From Streptomyces sp. WAC 01529 (GTDB lineage: Bacteria > Actinomycetota > Actinomycetes > Streptomycetales > Streptomycetaceae), in the NCBI RefSeq assembly GCF_003945545.1, contig NZ_CP029617.1, forward strand, positions 5,689,001-5,753,000: a stretch of DNA of 64,000 nt. Reading direction: 5' to 3'. The position numbers and the translations under genes are program-made. Shown piece by piece: positions 1 to 8,158 of the stretch. The number at the start of each line of letters is the position of its first letter. The first letter of the stretch is position 1. The notes beneath the pieces were generated by a model that made no database searches, was not told the DNA's origin, and worked only from the letters and a program-made list of their open reading frames with translations.

Positions 1-2
1 AC

Positions 3-2180
3 ACGGGGGGTACGGGTGGTGCCGGTGAGGCACCCGGCACCACCCGTACCCCCCACCTCGCCGCCCACTTCATCTACCGCACCGCCCTCTTCGAGGCCGA
101 AACCATCCGCGCCTGGGTGCGGAACTTCCAGACGCTCCTGGACGCCGCCCTCACCCACCCCGATGTCCCCCTCTCCACCCTCGACGCGGTCCCGCCCGAG
201 GAGCGCCGCCGCGCCGTCGCCGCCGCCGACCGCACGGCCGAGGCGGCGCCCACCGACCGCCTGGTGCCCGATCTGATCGCGGACGTCGCGGCCGCCCGGC
301 CCGACGCCACCGCCCTCGTCTGCGGCGATACCCGACTCACCTACCGCGAACTCCTCGACAGGGCCGACGCGTTGGCGGCACGGCTGCGCGCCGCGGGAGT
401 ACGCCCCGGTTTCCGGGTCGGCCTGCTGCTGCCCCGCTCGCCGGAGATGGGCATCGCGGCCCTCGCGGTACTGCGCGCGGGCGGCGCGTACGTACCCCTC
501 GACCAGGCCCACCCGCACGCCCGCCTCGCACACATGGTCGAGGCCTCCGGTGCGGGGCTGCTGCTGACGGCGGCGGAGACCGCGGCCAAGGCCGAGCCAC
601 TCGACGTCCCCTGCCTGCGCGCAGACACCCCAGCTGACGCGGCCCCCACCCCACCAAAGGCACAGGCCCCCGCCCCCACCCCCCAAGACCTCGCCTATGT
701 CCTCTTCACCTCCGGCTCCACCGGCGTCCCGAAGGGCGTCGCCGTGGAGCACGGCGCGCTGCTCAACCTGACCCGGGCCGTGCGCCCCGCGTTCCCCGTC
801 ACCGCCGACGACCGCGTCCTGCAATTCGTGTCGTTCGGCTTCGACGTGGCCGTCTCCGACCTCTTCTTCCCCTGGGTCGCCGGCGCCGAGCTGCACATCG
901 CCCGCGACGACGAACGGCTCGGCGACGCCCTCCACGCCCGTCTGCGGGACTCCCGCATCACGTACGTCTTCCTGCCGCCGTCCGCCGTGATGCTGCTGCC
1001 CGACATCCCCGGCGGCGAGGGACGGCTGCCCCACCTGCGTACGCTCGCCGTCGGCGGCGAGGCCTGCCCCGCCGAACTGGTCGAGCGGCTCAGCGCGCCC
1101 GGCCGCCGCATCGTCAACGCGTACGGGCCGAGCGAGGCCACTGTCTACGCCACCACCGCCGACCTCGAACCCGGCCAACCCGTGGTGATCGGCCGCCCCG
1201 TCCCGGGCTCCCGCGTGTACGTCCTGGACGGCCGCCTGCGCACGGTGCCCACCGGCGTGACCGGCGAGGTCTACATCGCGGGCGCCTCACTGGCCCGCGG
1301 CTACATCGGCCGCCCCGCCCTGACCGCCGAACGCTTCGTCGCCGACCCCTACGGCCCGCCCGGCTCCCGGATGTACCGCACCGGCGACCTCGCCCGCGTC
1401 GACGCCCGCGGGCGCCTGCACTACCTCGGCCGCTCCGACTCCCAGGTCAAGCTCCGCGGCATCCGCATCGAACTCGGCGAGATCGAGGCGCTGCTGGCCG
1501 GCCACCCGGACATCGCGGTCGCGGCGGCCGCCGTCCGCGGCAGCGGCACCGACCAGCGCCTCATCGCGTACGTCGTACACCGCGAGGGCGCCACCCCCAC
1601 CGACGACGACCTCCGCGCCCACCTCGCCGAACGCCTCCCCGGCTACATGCTCCCCGAGCTGTACGTCCACCTCGACGCGCTGCCGCTCAACCGCTCCGGC
1701 AAGATCGACCGGCCCCGCCTGCCCGAACCGACCACGCGGCGGCCCGAGGCGAGTCGTACGTACGTCGCCGCGCGCACCGCCACCGAACGGCGCGTGGCGC
1801 GGGTGTGGGCGGACGTCCTGACCCTGGACCGGGTCGGCGTCCACGACAACTTCTTCGACTCGGGAGGCAATTCGGTACGGCTGCTGAGGGTCCTCGACGC
1901 CCTGCGCGAACCGGCCGCGGGCGGGGGCGGTGAAGGCCACGGGGCGGCGGACCTCACCCTGGTCGACCTGTTCCGCCACCCCACCGTCGCCGCGCTCGCG
2001 GCATACCTCGACCGCTCCTCGGAGGACGCCGAGGCCGCCCCCGCGGAGGACCCCGCCACGGCCCCGGCGACAGAAGCCCCCGCGACCGCCACCGCGGCCC
2101 AGCGCCGGGGCAGTGACCGCCGCGCACGCCAGACCGCCGCCGCACAACGGCTCCGCTCCAGAAAGGGCACGCCACGATGA
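3..2180 (+). CDS. Nonribosomal peptide synthetase, C-terminal part (C-domain tail, A, PCP)
   Basis: The frame is open from base 3, so the 5' end lies outside the window. The first roughly 110 codons read as the end of a condensation domain (HFIYRTALFEAETI, then a P-EERR linker). An adenylation domain follows: A3 LFTSGSTGVPKG near 700, A4 FGFDVAVSD near 840, NAYGPSE near 1118, A7 YRTGDLAR near 1375, and the A10 lysine NRSGKID near 1690. A peptidyl carrier protein has DSGGNS with the phosphopantetheine serine at 1872-1874. By alignment to GrsA the specificity residues read D-V-S-F-A-G-A-V-Y-K; I do not assign a substrate. A low-complexity Ala/Pro/Thr tail of about 55 residues ends the protein. 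The stop overlaps the next start (ATGA), so the carrier-bound aminoacyl chain is probably passed to the KS protein downstream. Confidence 0.93.
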   Translation, partial: TGGTGGAGEAPGTTRTPHLAAHFIYRTALFEAETIRAWVRNFQTLLDAALTHPDVPLSTLDAVPPEERRRAVAAADRTAEAAPTDRLVPDLIADVAAARPDATALVCGDTRLTYRELLDRADALAARLRAAGVRPGFRVGLLLPRSPEMGIAALAVLRAGGAYVPLDQAHPHARLAHMVEASGAGLLLTAAETAAKAEPLDVPCLRADTPADAAPTPPKAQAPAPTPQDLAYVLFTSGSTGVPKGVAVEHGALLNLTRAVRPAFPVTADDRVLQFVSFGFDVAVSDLFFPWVAGAELHIARDDERLGDALHARLRDSRITYVFLPPSAVMLLPDIPGGEGRLPHLRTLAVGGEACPAELVERLSAPGRRIVNAYGPSEATVYATTADLEPGQPVVIGRPVPGSRVYVLDGRLRTVPTGVTGEVYIAGASLARGYIGRPALTAERFVADPYGPPGSRMYRTGDLARVDARGRLHYLGRSDSQVKLRGIRIELGEIEALLAGHPDIAVAAAAVRGSGTDQRLIAYVVHREGATPTDDDLRAHLAERLPGYMLPELYVHLDALPLNRSGKIDRPRLPEPTTRRPEASRTYVAARTATERRVARVWADVLTLDRVGVHDNFFDSGGNSVRLLRVLDALREPAAGGGGEGHGAADLTLVDLFRHPTVAALAAYLDRSSEDAEAAPAEDPATAPATEAPATATAAQRRGSDRRARQTAAAQRLRSRKGTPR

Positions 2181-4486
2181 CCGAGCCAGCACCCCTCCGG
2201 GCCGCCGACATCGACGTCCACGCCGATGCCGATGCCGATGCCGACGTCGCCTCCGAGCGCGAGCCCGAGCCCGAGTACGAGCCCGAGCCCGACGCCGACT
2301 CCGCGATCGCGATCGTCGGCATGAGCGGGCGGTTCCCCGGCGCCCCCGACCTGGACACGTACTGGGCCAACCTCCGCGACGGCGTCTGCTCCCTCACCGA
2401 CTTCACCGAGGCCGAGCTGCTGGCCGACGGCGCCGACCCGGCCGAGCTGCGCCGCCCCGAACACGTACCCGCCAAGGGGTACCTCGCCGACGCCGACCGC
2501 TTCGACGCCGAACTCTTCGGCTTCAACCGCACCGAGGCCGCCGCCCTCGACCCGCAGCACCGGCTGCTCCTGGAGACCGCCTGGGCCGCCCTGGAGGACG
2601 CGGGCCGCGACCCGCTCGCCGCGCGGGACCGCACCGGCGTCTACGTCGGCGGCAGCCCCACCGAGCACATGCTGGCCGCCCACACCGACCGCCGCCTCGC
2701 CGCGTCCCTCGGCGCGATGCAGATCCGCATCCTCACCGACCGGGAGTTCCTCGCCCCCTGGATCTCCTACCGCCTCGGCCTCGAAGGCCCGAGCCTGACC
2801 GTGCAGACGGCCTGCTCGACCTCGCTGACAGCCGTGCACCTCGCCGCGCAGGCGCTGCTCCTCGGCGAGTGCGACACCGCGCTCGCGGGCGGCGTCAGCG
2901 TCGACACCGTACGCAGGCAGGGGTACGTCCACTACGAGGGCGGCATCTTCTCGCCCGACGGCCGCTGCCGCCCCTTCGACGAGCGGGCGGGCGGCACCGT
3001 GCCCGGCAGCGGCGTGGGCGTCGTCGTACTGCGCCGCCTGTCCGACGCGCTCGCCGACGGCGACCCGATCCGCGCGGTCGTGCGCGGCAGCGCCCTGACC
3101 AACGACGGCGCCACGAAGGTCGGCTTCACCGCCCCCGGCGTCGAACAGCAGACGGCGGCGATCGTCGAGGCCTGGTCGGCGGCGGGTCTCACGCCGTCGG
3201 CGGCCCAGTACGTGGAGACGCACGGTACGGCGACGGAACTGGGCGACCGCATCGAACTGGCCGCAGCCACCGAGGCGTTCGCTCCCGCGGCGGAAGCCGA
3301 GAGCCCCGGGGCGGAAGCCCCGAGCCCCGCCACGGCAGCCCTGAGCCCGGCTGCGGACGCCCCGGCTCGCCCGGCTGCGGACGCCCCGCCCCCCATCGAC
3401 CGCCCCCGCATCGGCATAGGCTCCGTGAAGTCGAACATCGGCCACCTGGACGCGGCCGCGGGCGTCGCCTCGCTCATCAAGGCGGTGCTGATGCTGGAGC
3501 ACGCCACACTGGCGCCCACCGTCGGCCTCTCCCGCCCCCACCCCGAACTACGCCTGGACGCGACCCCGTTCCGTGTCGTGGACCGGGCGGCCCCCTGGCC
3601 GCGCCCCGCACAGGGCCCGCGCCGCGCGGGAGTGAGTTCGCTGGGAATCGGCGGTACGAACGTCCACGTCGTCCTGGAACAGTCCCCGCACCGCCCCCAG
3701 CCGCAGCCCCCCGCCGACCGGCTCCCGATCCCCGAGATCCTCCCCCTCTCGGCCCGCACGGAGACCGCCCTCACCACGCTCGCGGCGAGACTGGCGAGCG
3801 CCCTGCGCGCCCCCGACGCCCCGTCCCTCGCGGACACCGCGCACACCCTGCGCACGTCCCGCACCCCCATGGACGTACGCGCGTACGTCCTCGCGTCGCA
3901 CCCCGCGGAGGCCGCCGAACGGCTGACCGCGCTCGCACAGGGCCGCCCCTGGACCGACGAGGGGGAGGGCCCCGACACGGAAGGACTGCGCGAACTCGGC
4001 GAACTGTGGCTGAAGGGCGACACGGTCCCGTGGCCGGAGGCGAGCCGGGGGGCGCGCAGGGTGAGCCTGCCGACGTACCCGTTCGAGGGGGAGAGCTTCG
4101 GCGCGCTGACGCTGCCGGCGACGACGACCGGGCCGGAGCCCGCAGCGGAGGTGGTGGCCGCCCCCGGCACAACCGGGGCGGGCACGACCCCAGACCTGAC
4201 CCCCGCGATCTCCGCCCTCCTGGCCGAGGCCCTGGGCCTGCCTGAGAACACTTCCCTCACACCAGCCACGACGACCACCTATTTCGAGGCGGGCGGTGAC
4301 TCGCTGACGGCGGTGCACCTGGTGGGCAGGCTGCGGGACGACTTCGGCATCGACGTACCGATCACCTTGTTCCTGGAGGAGCTGACCCTCCAGGAACTGG
4401 CGGTACGCATCGTCGAGTCGAAGGAGCCGGACGCGGCGGAGGACTCGCTGGACGCGCTCCTGGCGGAGTTCGAGGCCGAGGGGTGA
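2177..4486 (+). CDS. AT-less polyketide synthase protein (KS - remnant AT linker - ACP)
   Basis: 769 residues starting at the ATGA overlap with the NRPS. The ketosynthase carries the full triad: Cys213 in TACSTS, His349 in ETHGTA and His423 in SNIGHLDAAAG. The two histidines lie 74 residues apart, against about 40 in ordinary KS domains, because an Ala/Pro/Ser-rich insertion separates them. No acyltransferase domain (GHSxG) is present: the KS-AT linker is followed directly by a post-AT linker-like stretch (LWLKGDTVPWPE, then LPTYPFEGE). An acyl carrier protein with FEAGGDSL (Ser709) closes the protein, then an acidic tail. The N-terminus has runs of AD and EP. It should add one extender unit to the NRPS-bound chain, with malonyl loading from a separate acyltransferase. 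That trans supply is inferred; no AT gene is in the window. Confidence 0.9.
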   Translation: MTEPAPLRAADIDVHADADADADVASEREPEPEYEPEPDADSAIAIVGMSGRFPGAPDLDTYWANLRDGVCSLTDFTEAELLADGADPAELRRPEHVPAKGYLADADRFDAELFGFNRTEAAALDPQHRLLLETAWAALEDAGRDPLAARDRTGVYVGGSPTEHMLAAHTDRRLAASLGAMQIRILTDREFLAPWISYRLGLEGPSLTVQTACSTSLTAVHLAAQALLLGECDTALAGGVSVDTVRRQGYVHYEGGIFSPDGRCRPFDERAGGTVPGSGVGVVVLRRLSDALADGDPIRAVVRGSALTNDGATKVGFTAPGVEQQTAAIVEAWSAAGLTPSAAQYVETHGTATELGDRIELAAATEAFAPAAEAESPGAEAPSPATAALSPAADAPARPAADAPPPIDRPRIGIGSVKSNIGHLDAAAGVASLIKAVLMLEHATLAPTVGLSRPHPELRLDATPFRVVDRAAPWPRPAQGPRRAGVSSLGIGGTNVHVVLEQSPHRPQPQPPADRLPIPEILPLSARTETALTTLAARLASALRAPDAPSLADTAHTLRTSRTPMDVRAYVLASHPAEAAERLTALAQGRPWTDEGEGPDTEGLRELGELWLKGDTVPWPEASRGARRVSLPTYPFEGESFGALTLPATTTGPEPAAEVVAAPGTTGAGTTPDLTPAISALLAEALGLPENTSLTPATTTTYFEAGGDSLTAVHLVGRLRDDFGIDVPITLFLEELTLQELAVRIVESKEPDAAEDSLDALLAEFEAEG

Positions 4487-4493
4487 CGACGGG

Positions 4494-5258
4494 CTACGGG
4501 GCCGTCATCGCCTCCCGGCCGGGCAGCGAGGAGGCGATGACGTCGGCGACGTACGGCAGGTGGCCGTCGAGGTAGAAGTGCCCCCCGGCGAGGACGTGAC
4601 AGGAGAAGGCGCCCGCCGCCTCGCCCTTCCACGCCCGCGCCTCCTCCACGCTGACGCGGGGATCGGCGTCACCGGTGAGCACGGTGACGGGGCAACTCAG
4701 CGGCGGGCCGGGGCGGTAGACGTACTCGTCGACGATCTGGTAGTCGGCGCGCATCGGCGGCAGGAAGAGCGAGAGGAGTTCGGGGGAGGCGAGGAGTTCG
4801 TCGGCGGTGCCGGCCAACTTCCGCATCTCCTCGATGAGTTCGGCGTCCGACATCTCGCGCACCGGCCGGGCCGCAGCGGACCGCCGGGGCAGCGAGGCAG
4901 CCCGCCGGCCGGAGAGGAAGAGGGCGACGGGTGGCCGCCCCTCGGCCTCCAGCCGCCGCGCGGTCTCGAACGCCATGATCGCGCCCATGCTGTGCCCGAA
5001 CAGTGCGAGGGGCTCGCCCTCCGGACCCGGCGACAGCTCGTCCAGAACAGCCTCGACGATCTCGTCCGCCCCCGCGGCGAACGGCTCGCCGTACCGGTCC
5101 TGACGCCCCGGGTACTGCACGATCAGCGGCTCCACGACCCCCGATACGGCGGCCGAGAACGCGTGATAGGCGCTGACCGAACCCCCCGCGTGCGGGAAGC
5201 AGAGCAGACGGATTCCGGCATCGGGTGCGGGGTGGCAGCAACGTATCCAGTCGCCCAC
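4494..5258 (-). CDS. Type II thioesterase (alpha/beta hydrolase)
   Basis: 254 residues with the early motif LLCFPHAGGS, the nucleophile elbow GHSMG (Ser90), an Asp near 199 in TGDADP and His227 in GGHFY, which is the thioesterase II (GrsT/RifR-like) pattern. These enzymes clear misprimed or stalled acyl groups from carrier proteins of NRPS/PKS lines. The gene is convergent with the KS gene, with 7 bp between the stops. The start chosen is a GTG at 5258 preceded by AGGAGAGGAGG on the minus strand; the frame is open further upstream but that extension shows no family similarity. It is divergent from the SRPBCC gene, sharing about 200 bp of upstream DNA. Confidence 0.9.
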   Translation of the reverse strand: MGDWIRCCHPAPDAGIRLLCFPHAGGSVSAYHAFSAAVSGVVEPLIVQYPGRQDRYGEPFAAGADEIVEAVLDELSPGPEGEPLALFGHSMGAIMAFETARRLEAEGRPPVALFLSGRRAASLPRRSAAARPVREMSDAELIEEMRKLAGTADELLASPELLSLFLPPMRADYQIVDEYVYRPGPPLSCPVTVLTGDADPRVSVEEARAWKGEAAGAFSCHVLAGGHFYLDGHLPYVADVIASSLPGREAMTAP

Positions 5259-5465
5259 GGCGCGCCCTCCTCTCCTGTACCGCAGAGAACCGCCGACCGG
5301 CCCCCTGCCGCAGGCCAGCATGCCGGACGAACCCCAAGAAGAGCGACCACTCCGAACCCCACCCCGAACCCCGCCCCGAACCCATCCCGATAGATCCCGC
5401 AACTCCGGGTACCGGTGGGAGGACCGACGACGAACACGCAACGGACACACAAAGGAGATGAGGAC
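5259..5465. promoter_or_regulatory. Divergent intergenic region between thioesterase and SRPBCC gene
   Basis: A 207-bp region carries the upstream signals of two genes transcribed away from each other. Ribosome binding sites are visible at both ends (about 5262-5275 for the minus gene, AAGGAG at 5452-5457 for the plus gene). Between about 5345 and 5395 the plus strand holds short repeats of the type CCCCGAA(C) with little G. I see no convincing -10/-35 pair. Confidence 0.35.
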
Positions 5466-5894
5466 ATGGCCTCCTCGCTGCTCGAAGCCGTAGACATCAA
5501 GGCGCCGGTCGCCGTGAGCTGGGCCCTGTGGGAGAACGTCGAACGCTGGCCCTCCTTCCTCAGCCACGTCAAGCACGTCCAGCGCATCGACGCCAAGACC
5601 TTCGCCTGGCAGGTCTCCCTGCCCGGCGCGGACAAGAGCTTCGTGGCCGAACTCACCGAAGTGATCCCGCAGGAACGCATCGCCTGGCGCACCACAGAGG
5701 GAGTGCACCACGCGGGCGTGGTCACGTTCCACCACATCAGCGACACGGAAAGCCGAGTAACGCTCCAGATCGAATACGACCCCCAGGGCTTCGTGGAACA
5801 CCTGGGCGCCCTCACCAACCTGGACTCGACCCTGGCCAACTACGACTTGGGCGAATTCAAGAAGATGGCGGAACGCACGGCGTCAGGCACCTGA
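5466..5894 (+). CDS. SRPBCC family protein (polyketide cyclase/dehydrase-like)
   Basis: 142 residues of START/Bet v1-like fold type: an N-terminal strand in which a ligand-pocket protein imposes on an acyl group (LLEAVDIKAPVAVSWALWE), the typical NVERWPSF-LSHVKHV helix region, and late strands VTFHHIS and RVTLQIEYDP followed by a long C-terminal helix. The ATG at 5466 has AAGGAG nine bases upstream and is preferred to an in-frame upstream GTG. Relatives in PKS clusters act as cyclases or aromatases, while others are lipid-binding or of unknown role. Position beside the NRPS/PKS genes suggests it acts on the same product, but no catalytic residue pattern proves this. The operon seems monocistronic and ends at a strong hairpin. 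Confidence 0.82.
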   Translation: MASSLLEAVDIKAPVAVSWALWENVERWPSFLSHVKHVQRIDAKTFAWQVSLPGADKSFVAELTEVIPQERIAWRTTEGVHHAGVVTFHHISDTESRVTLQIEYDPQGFVEHLGALTNLDSTLANYDLGEFKKMAERTASGT

Positions 5895-5938
5895 CCGTCA
5901 CAGGACCGCGCACTGCCACAGGCACCTGTAGATACACG

Positions 5939-5978
5939 AAGACCCCGGCCTCAGCGTTTCCGCTGATGACGGGGTCTT
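5939..5978. terminator. Bidirectional hairpin terminator between SRPBCC gene and tRNA-Arg
   Basis: AAGACCCC at 5939-5946 pairs with GGGGTCTT at 5971-5978. An inner stem CAGCG/CGCTG lies within the loop. It follows the SRPBCC gene on the plus strand and the tRNA 3' end on the minus strand, so it could serve both transcripts. Confidence 0.7.
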
Positions 5979-5996
5979 TGGGCACCTGATCCAAGG

Positions 5997-6068
5997 TGCC
6001 CCCGGCAGGATTCGAACCTGCGCACACGGCTCCGGAGGCCGTTGCTCTATCCCCTGAGCTACGGGGGC
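5997..6068 (-). tRNA. tRNA-Arg (anticodon CCG)
   Basis: The minus strand folds as a 72-nt cloverleaf. The acceptor stem is GCCCCCG/CGGGGGC with discriminator A, the D arm GCTC-loop-GAGC, the anticodon stem ACGGC/GCCGT around loop CTCCGGA (anticodon CCG, reading CGG Arg), and the T arm GCAGG-TTCGAAT-CCTGC. CCA is not encoded. The 3' end faces the NRPS/PKS cluster. Confidence 0.97.
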
Positions 6069-6272
6069 GTGTCGTCGCGGTTGCGTGGCGACGGGTAGAA
6101 CCCTACCAGCTCTCAGGGGCTCCCCATGAACAGGTATTTCCGTGCTTCCGGGGGCGTCGTGGTGGGGGCCTGCGGGGCGTCGGCCGTCGCCGCGCGCGGG
6201 CCGGGTGGCTCGGGCGGGGCGGAAGTGGGGAAAACCGGGACGCGGCGGTGGGCGCGGACCTACTCTCGAGTT

Positions 6273-6776
6273 GTGTCAGGCGTGCCCGGCCGCGTGCTTG
6301 TTGTGGACGACAACAAGGTCATTCGGCAACTGATCAGGGTCAACCTCGAGCTGGAGGGCTTCGAGGTCGTGACCGCGGCCGATGGTGCCGAATGCCTGGA
6401 CGTCGTCCATCAGGTGCGGCCCGATGTCATCACCCTCGATGTCGTGATGCCCCGGCTCGACGGTCTGCGCACCGCCGCCCGGCTCCGCGCGGACGCGCGC
6501 ACCCGTGAGCTGCCCATCGTCGTCGTCAGTGCCTGTACGCAGTACGAGGTCGAGAGCGGTCTGGAGGTCGGCGTCGACGCCTTCCTCGCCAAGCCGTTCG
6601 AGCCGAGCGAACTTGTGGGCCTTGTGCAGCAACTGATGGCCCGTCGGGCGGGAGAGGGACGGGAAGGGCAGGAGGGGCGGCGTAGCTCCGTGGGCAGCGG
6701 TCGCCCCGTCGGTGACGGTGGCAGCGCCATCGGCCTCGCCGGCGACGCCGAGCCCGCCGCCCACCCCGGCGGCTGA
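6273..6776 (+). CDS. Single-domain response regulator (receiver domain)
   Basis: 167 residues from a GTG at 6273. The receiver domain is complete: acidic pair Asp12-Asp13 in LVVDDN, phospho-acceptor Asp56 in TLDVVMPRLDG, and Lys107 in FLAKPFEP. No DNA-binding or enzymatic output domain follows, only a Gly/Arg/Ala-rich tail of about 45 residues. Phosphorylation presumably controls protein contacts in trans. No histidine kinase gene is adjacent. The frame is open upstream to an ATG at 6126, but those residues are not receiver-like. The GTG has no clear ribosome binding site; a TACTCT six bases before it hints at a leaderless or near-leaderless transcript (inference). Confidence 0.87.
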   Translation: MSGVPGRVLVVDDNKVIRQLIRVNLELEGFEVVTAADGAECLDVVHQVRPDVITLDVVMPRLDGLRTAARLRADARTRELPIVVVSACTQYEVESGLEVGVDAFLAKPFEPSELVGLVQQLMARRAGEGREGQEGRRSSVGSGRPVGDGGSAIGLAGDAEPAAHPGG

Positions 6777-7057
6777 CCCAGGTCGGAAGGCAGACCCAGC
6801 GGGCGGGGAGGGAAGGGGAGGGGGAGAGAGGCGGTCCCGGCGGGCCCCAAGCCCAGCTCGCCCACCCCAGACCCCCGACCACCCCCGGCCCCGCCAGGCC
6901 CCCGCTCCCAGCGACCCTCATCCCAGCCCCCAGCTGCCCGCCAGGCCCCGCCCCCGGCACTCCCCGCCCCAGGCCCCCGGCCAGCCCCCGTCCACATCCC
7001 AAGACCATCCCGAAACCAAGTCGCGGACCCACCCCCCTCCTCCCATACGCTGGTCCC
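6777..7057. other. G-poor, C-rich intergenic region before nrtL
   Basis: A 281-bp gap without a credible gene. From about 6830 to 7045 the plus strand is strikingly C-rich, with many runs of four or more C and few G runs, so the opposite strand has repeated G runs. The promoter of the nrtL-lysA unit probably lies close to 7058 (TACGCTGGTCCCGTG: the CDS begins at that GTG with no obvious ribosome binding site). Confidence 0.5.
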
Positions 7058-8116
7058 GTGACCCCTGTCGAGCTCTCCCGCACCGTGCTGCGCGCCATGC
7101 GTCATGCCGTGGACGCGGGCGAGCTGAGCGTCGACGTGCCGGAGAAGGTGCGGGTGGAGCGGCCCCGGCCCGGGGGGCGCGGGGACTACGCCACGAACGT
7201 CGCCCTCCAGGTGGCCCGCGGCGCCGGACGCTCCCCCCGTGAGGTCGCCGAGGTGCTGTTCCCGCGGCTCGCCGCCGAGCCCGGGATCGCCGGTGTCGAC
7301 ATCACCGGGCCCGGCTTCCTCAACATCACCCTCGCCGGCTCGCCCGCCGAAGCCCTCGTACGCGACATCCTCCGGCTCGGGGAGTGCTACGGGCACGTCC
7401 ATCCCGACACCGGCGAGCTGGCCCAGATCCACGCCCCCCACGAAGTCCGCGCCCTCGTCGTCGCCGACAGCGCCCGCCGCGTCCTGCGCTCCCAGGGCGT
7501 CCTCGTCCGCGTCACCTCCGACGCGGCGCCCGAGCAGGAGTGGGCCGACGTCCTCGGCGTACGCGTCGACGCCCACGGCCGCCCCCCGCACCCGCTCCCC
7601 ACCCTGCGCCCCGTCCCCGCCCCGGCCGACCCCCTGCGCCTGGGCCGCGACGCCGCCCGCTGGGCCCTGCTCCACCCCGCCGCGCACGACCATCCCCGCA
7701 TCGCCCCCGAGCAGGGCGGCGACCAGCACCTCGCGCAGCGCGAGACCAACCCCCTCTTCCGGGTCCGGTACGCCCACGCCCGAGCCCGCGCCCTCACCCG
7801 CAACGCCGCCCAGCTGGGCTTCGACTCCGCCCCGGGCGACCTCCAGAGCCCCGCCCCCCAGCCACTGCTCGACCACCTCGCCGCCCACCCCCCGGTCCTC
7901 GCCGCCGCCGCCCGCCACCGCGCCCCCGACCGGCTCGCCCGGCACCTCGTCGGCACCGCCGACGCCCTGCTCGGGTACGAGCACGCCGTCCTGCCCGTCG
8001 GCGACGAGAAACCCTCGGCCGCCCACCGTGCCCGGCTCGCCCTCGCCGAAGCCGCCGGGACGGTGCTCGCCGGTGGCCTGTCCCTGCTCGGCATCAGCGC
8101 ACCCACCTATCTGTGA
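7058..8116 (+). CDS. nrtL: ArgS-related anticodon-binding protein NrtL
   Basis: 352 residues. The first about 95 match the N-terminal additional domain of arginyl-tRNA synthetase (GDYATNVALQVARGAGRSPRE, then GPGFLNITL). The last about 130 match the DALR anticodon-binding domain (NPLFRVRYAHARARAL up to the terminal LLGISAP). The class I catalytic core with HIGH and KMSKS that should lie between is absent, replaced by about 110 residues rich in Pro and Ala. It therefore cannot charge tRNA, but may bind it. It is 42 bp upstream of lysA and likely co-transcribed with it. In Corynebacterium a true argS sits directly upstream of lysA, so this looks like a derived relic of that gene pair (inference). 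Start is the GTG at 7058. Confidence 0.87.
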   Translation: MTPVELSRTVLRAMRHAVDAGELSVDVPEKVRVERPRPGGRGDYATNVALQVARGAGRSPREVAEVLFPRLAAEPGIAGVDITGPGFLNITLAGSPAEALVRDILRLGECYGHVHPDTGELAQIHAPHEVRALVVADSARRVLRSQGVLVRVTSDAAPEQEWADVLGVRVDAHGRPPHPLPTLRPVPAPADPLRLGRDAARWALLHPAAHDHPRIAPEQGGDQHLAQRETNPLFRVRYAHARARALTRNAAQLGFDSAPGDLQSPAPQPLLDHLAAHPPVLAAAARHRAPDRLARHLVGTADALLGYEHAVLPVGDEKPSAAHRARLALAEAAGTVLAGGLSLLGISAPTYL

Positions 8117-8158
8117 CACCGTCATACGTGACACCGTGAGAGACGAGACGACCGAGCC

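Noticed and set aside
1643-3541. Long frame antisense to the NRPS and KS genes
   Set aside because: The sense frames show complete A, PCP and KS motifs; the antisense product is Gly/Arg/Val-rich and motif-free.
8117-8158. Lysine riboswitch between nrtL and lysA
   Set aside because: The 42-bp gap is far too short for the aptamer, and no such structure is visible upstream of nrtL.
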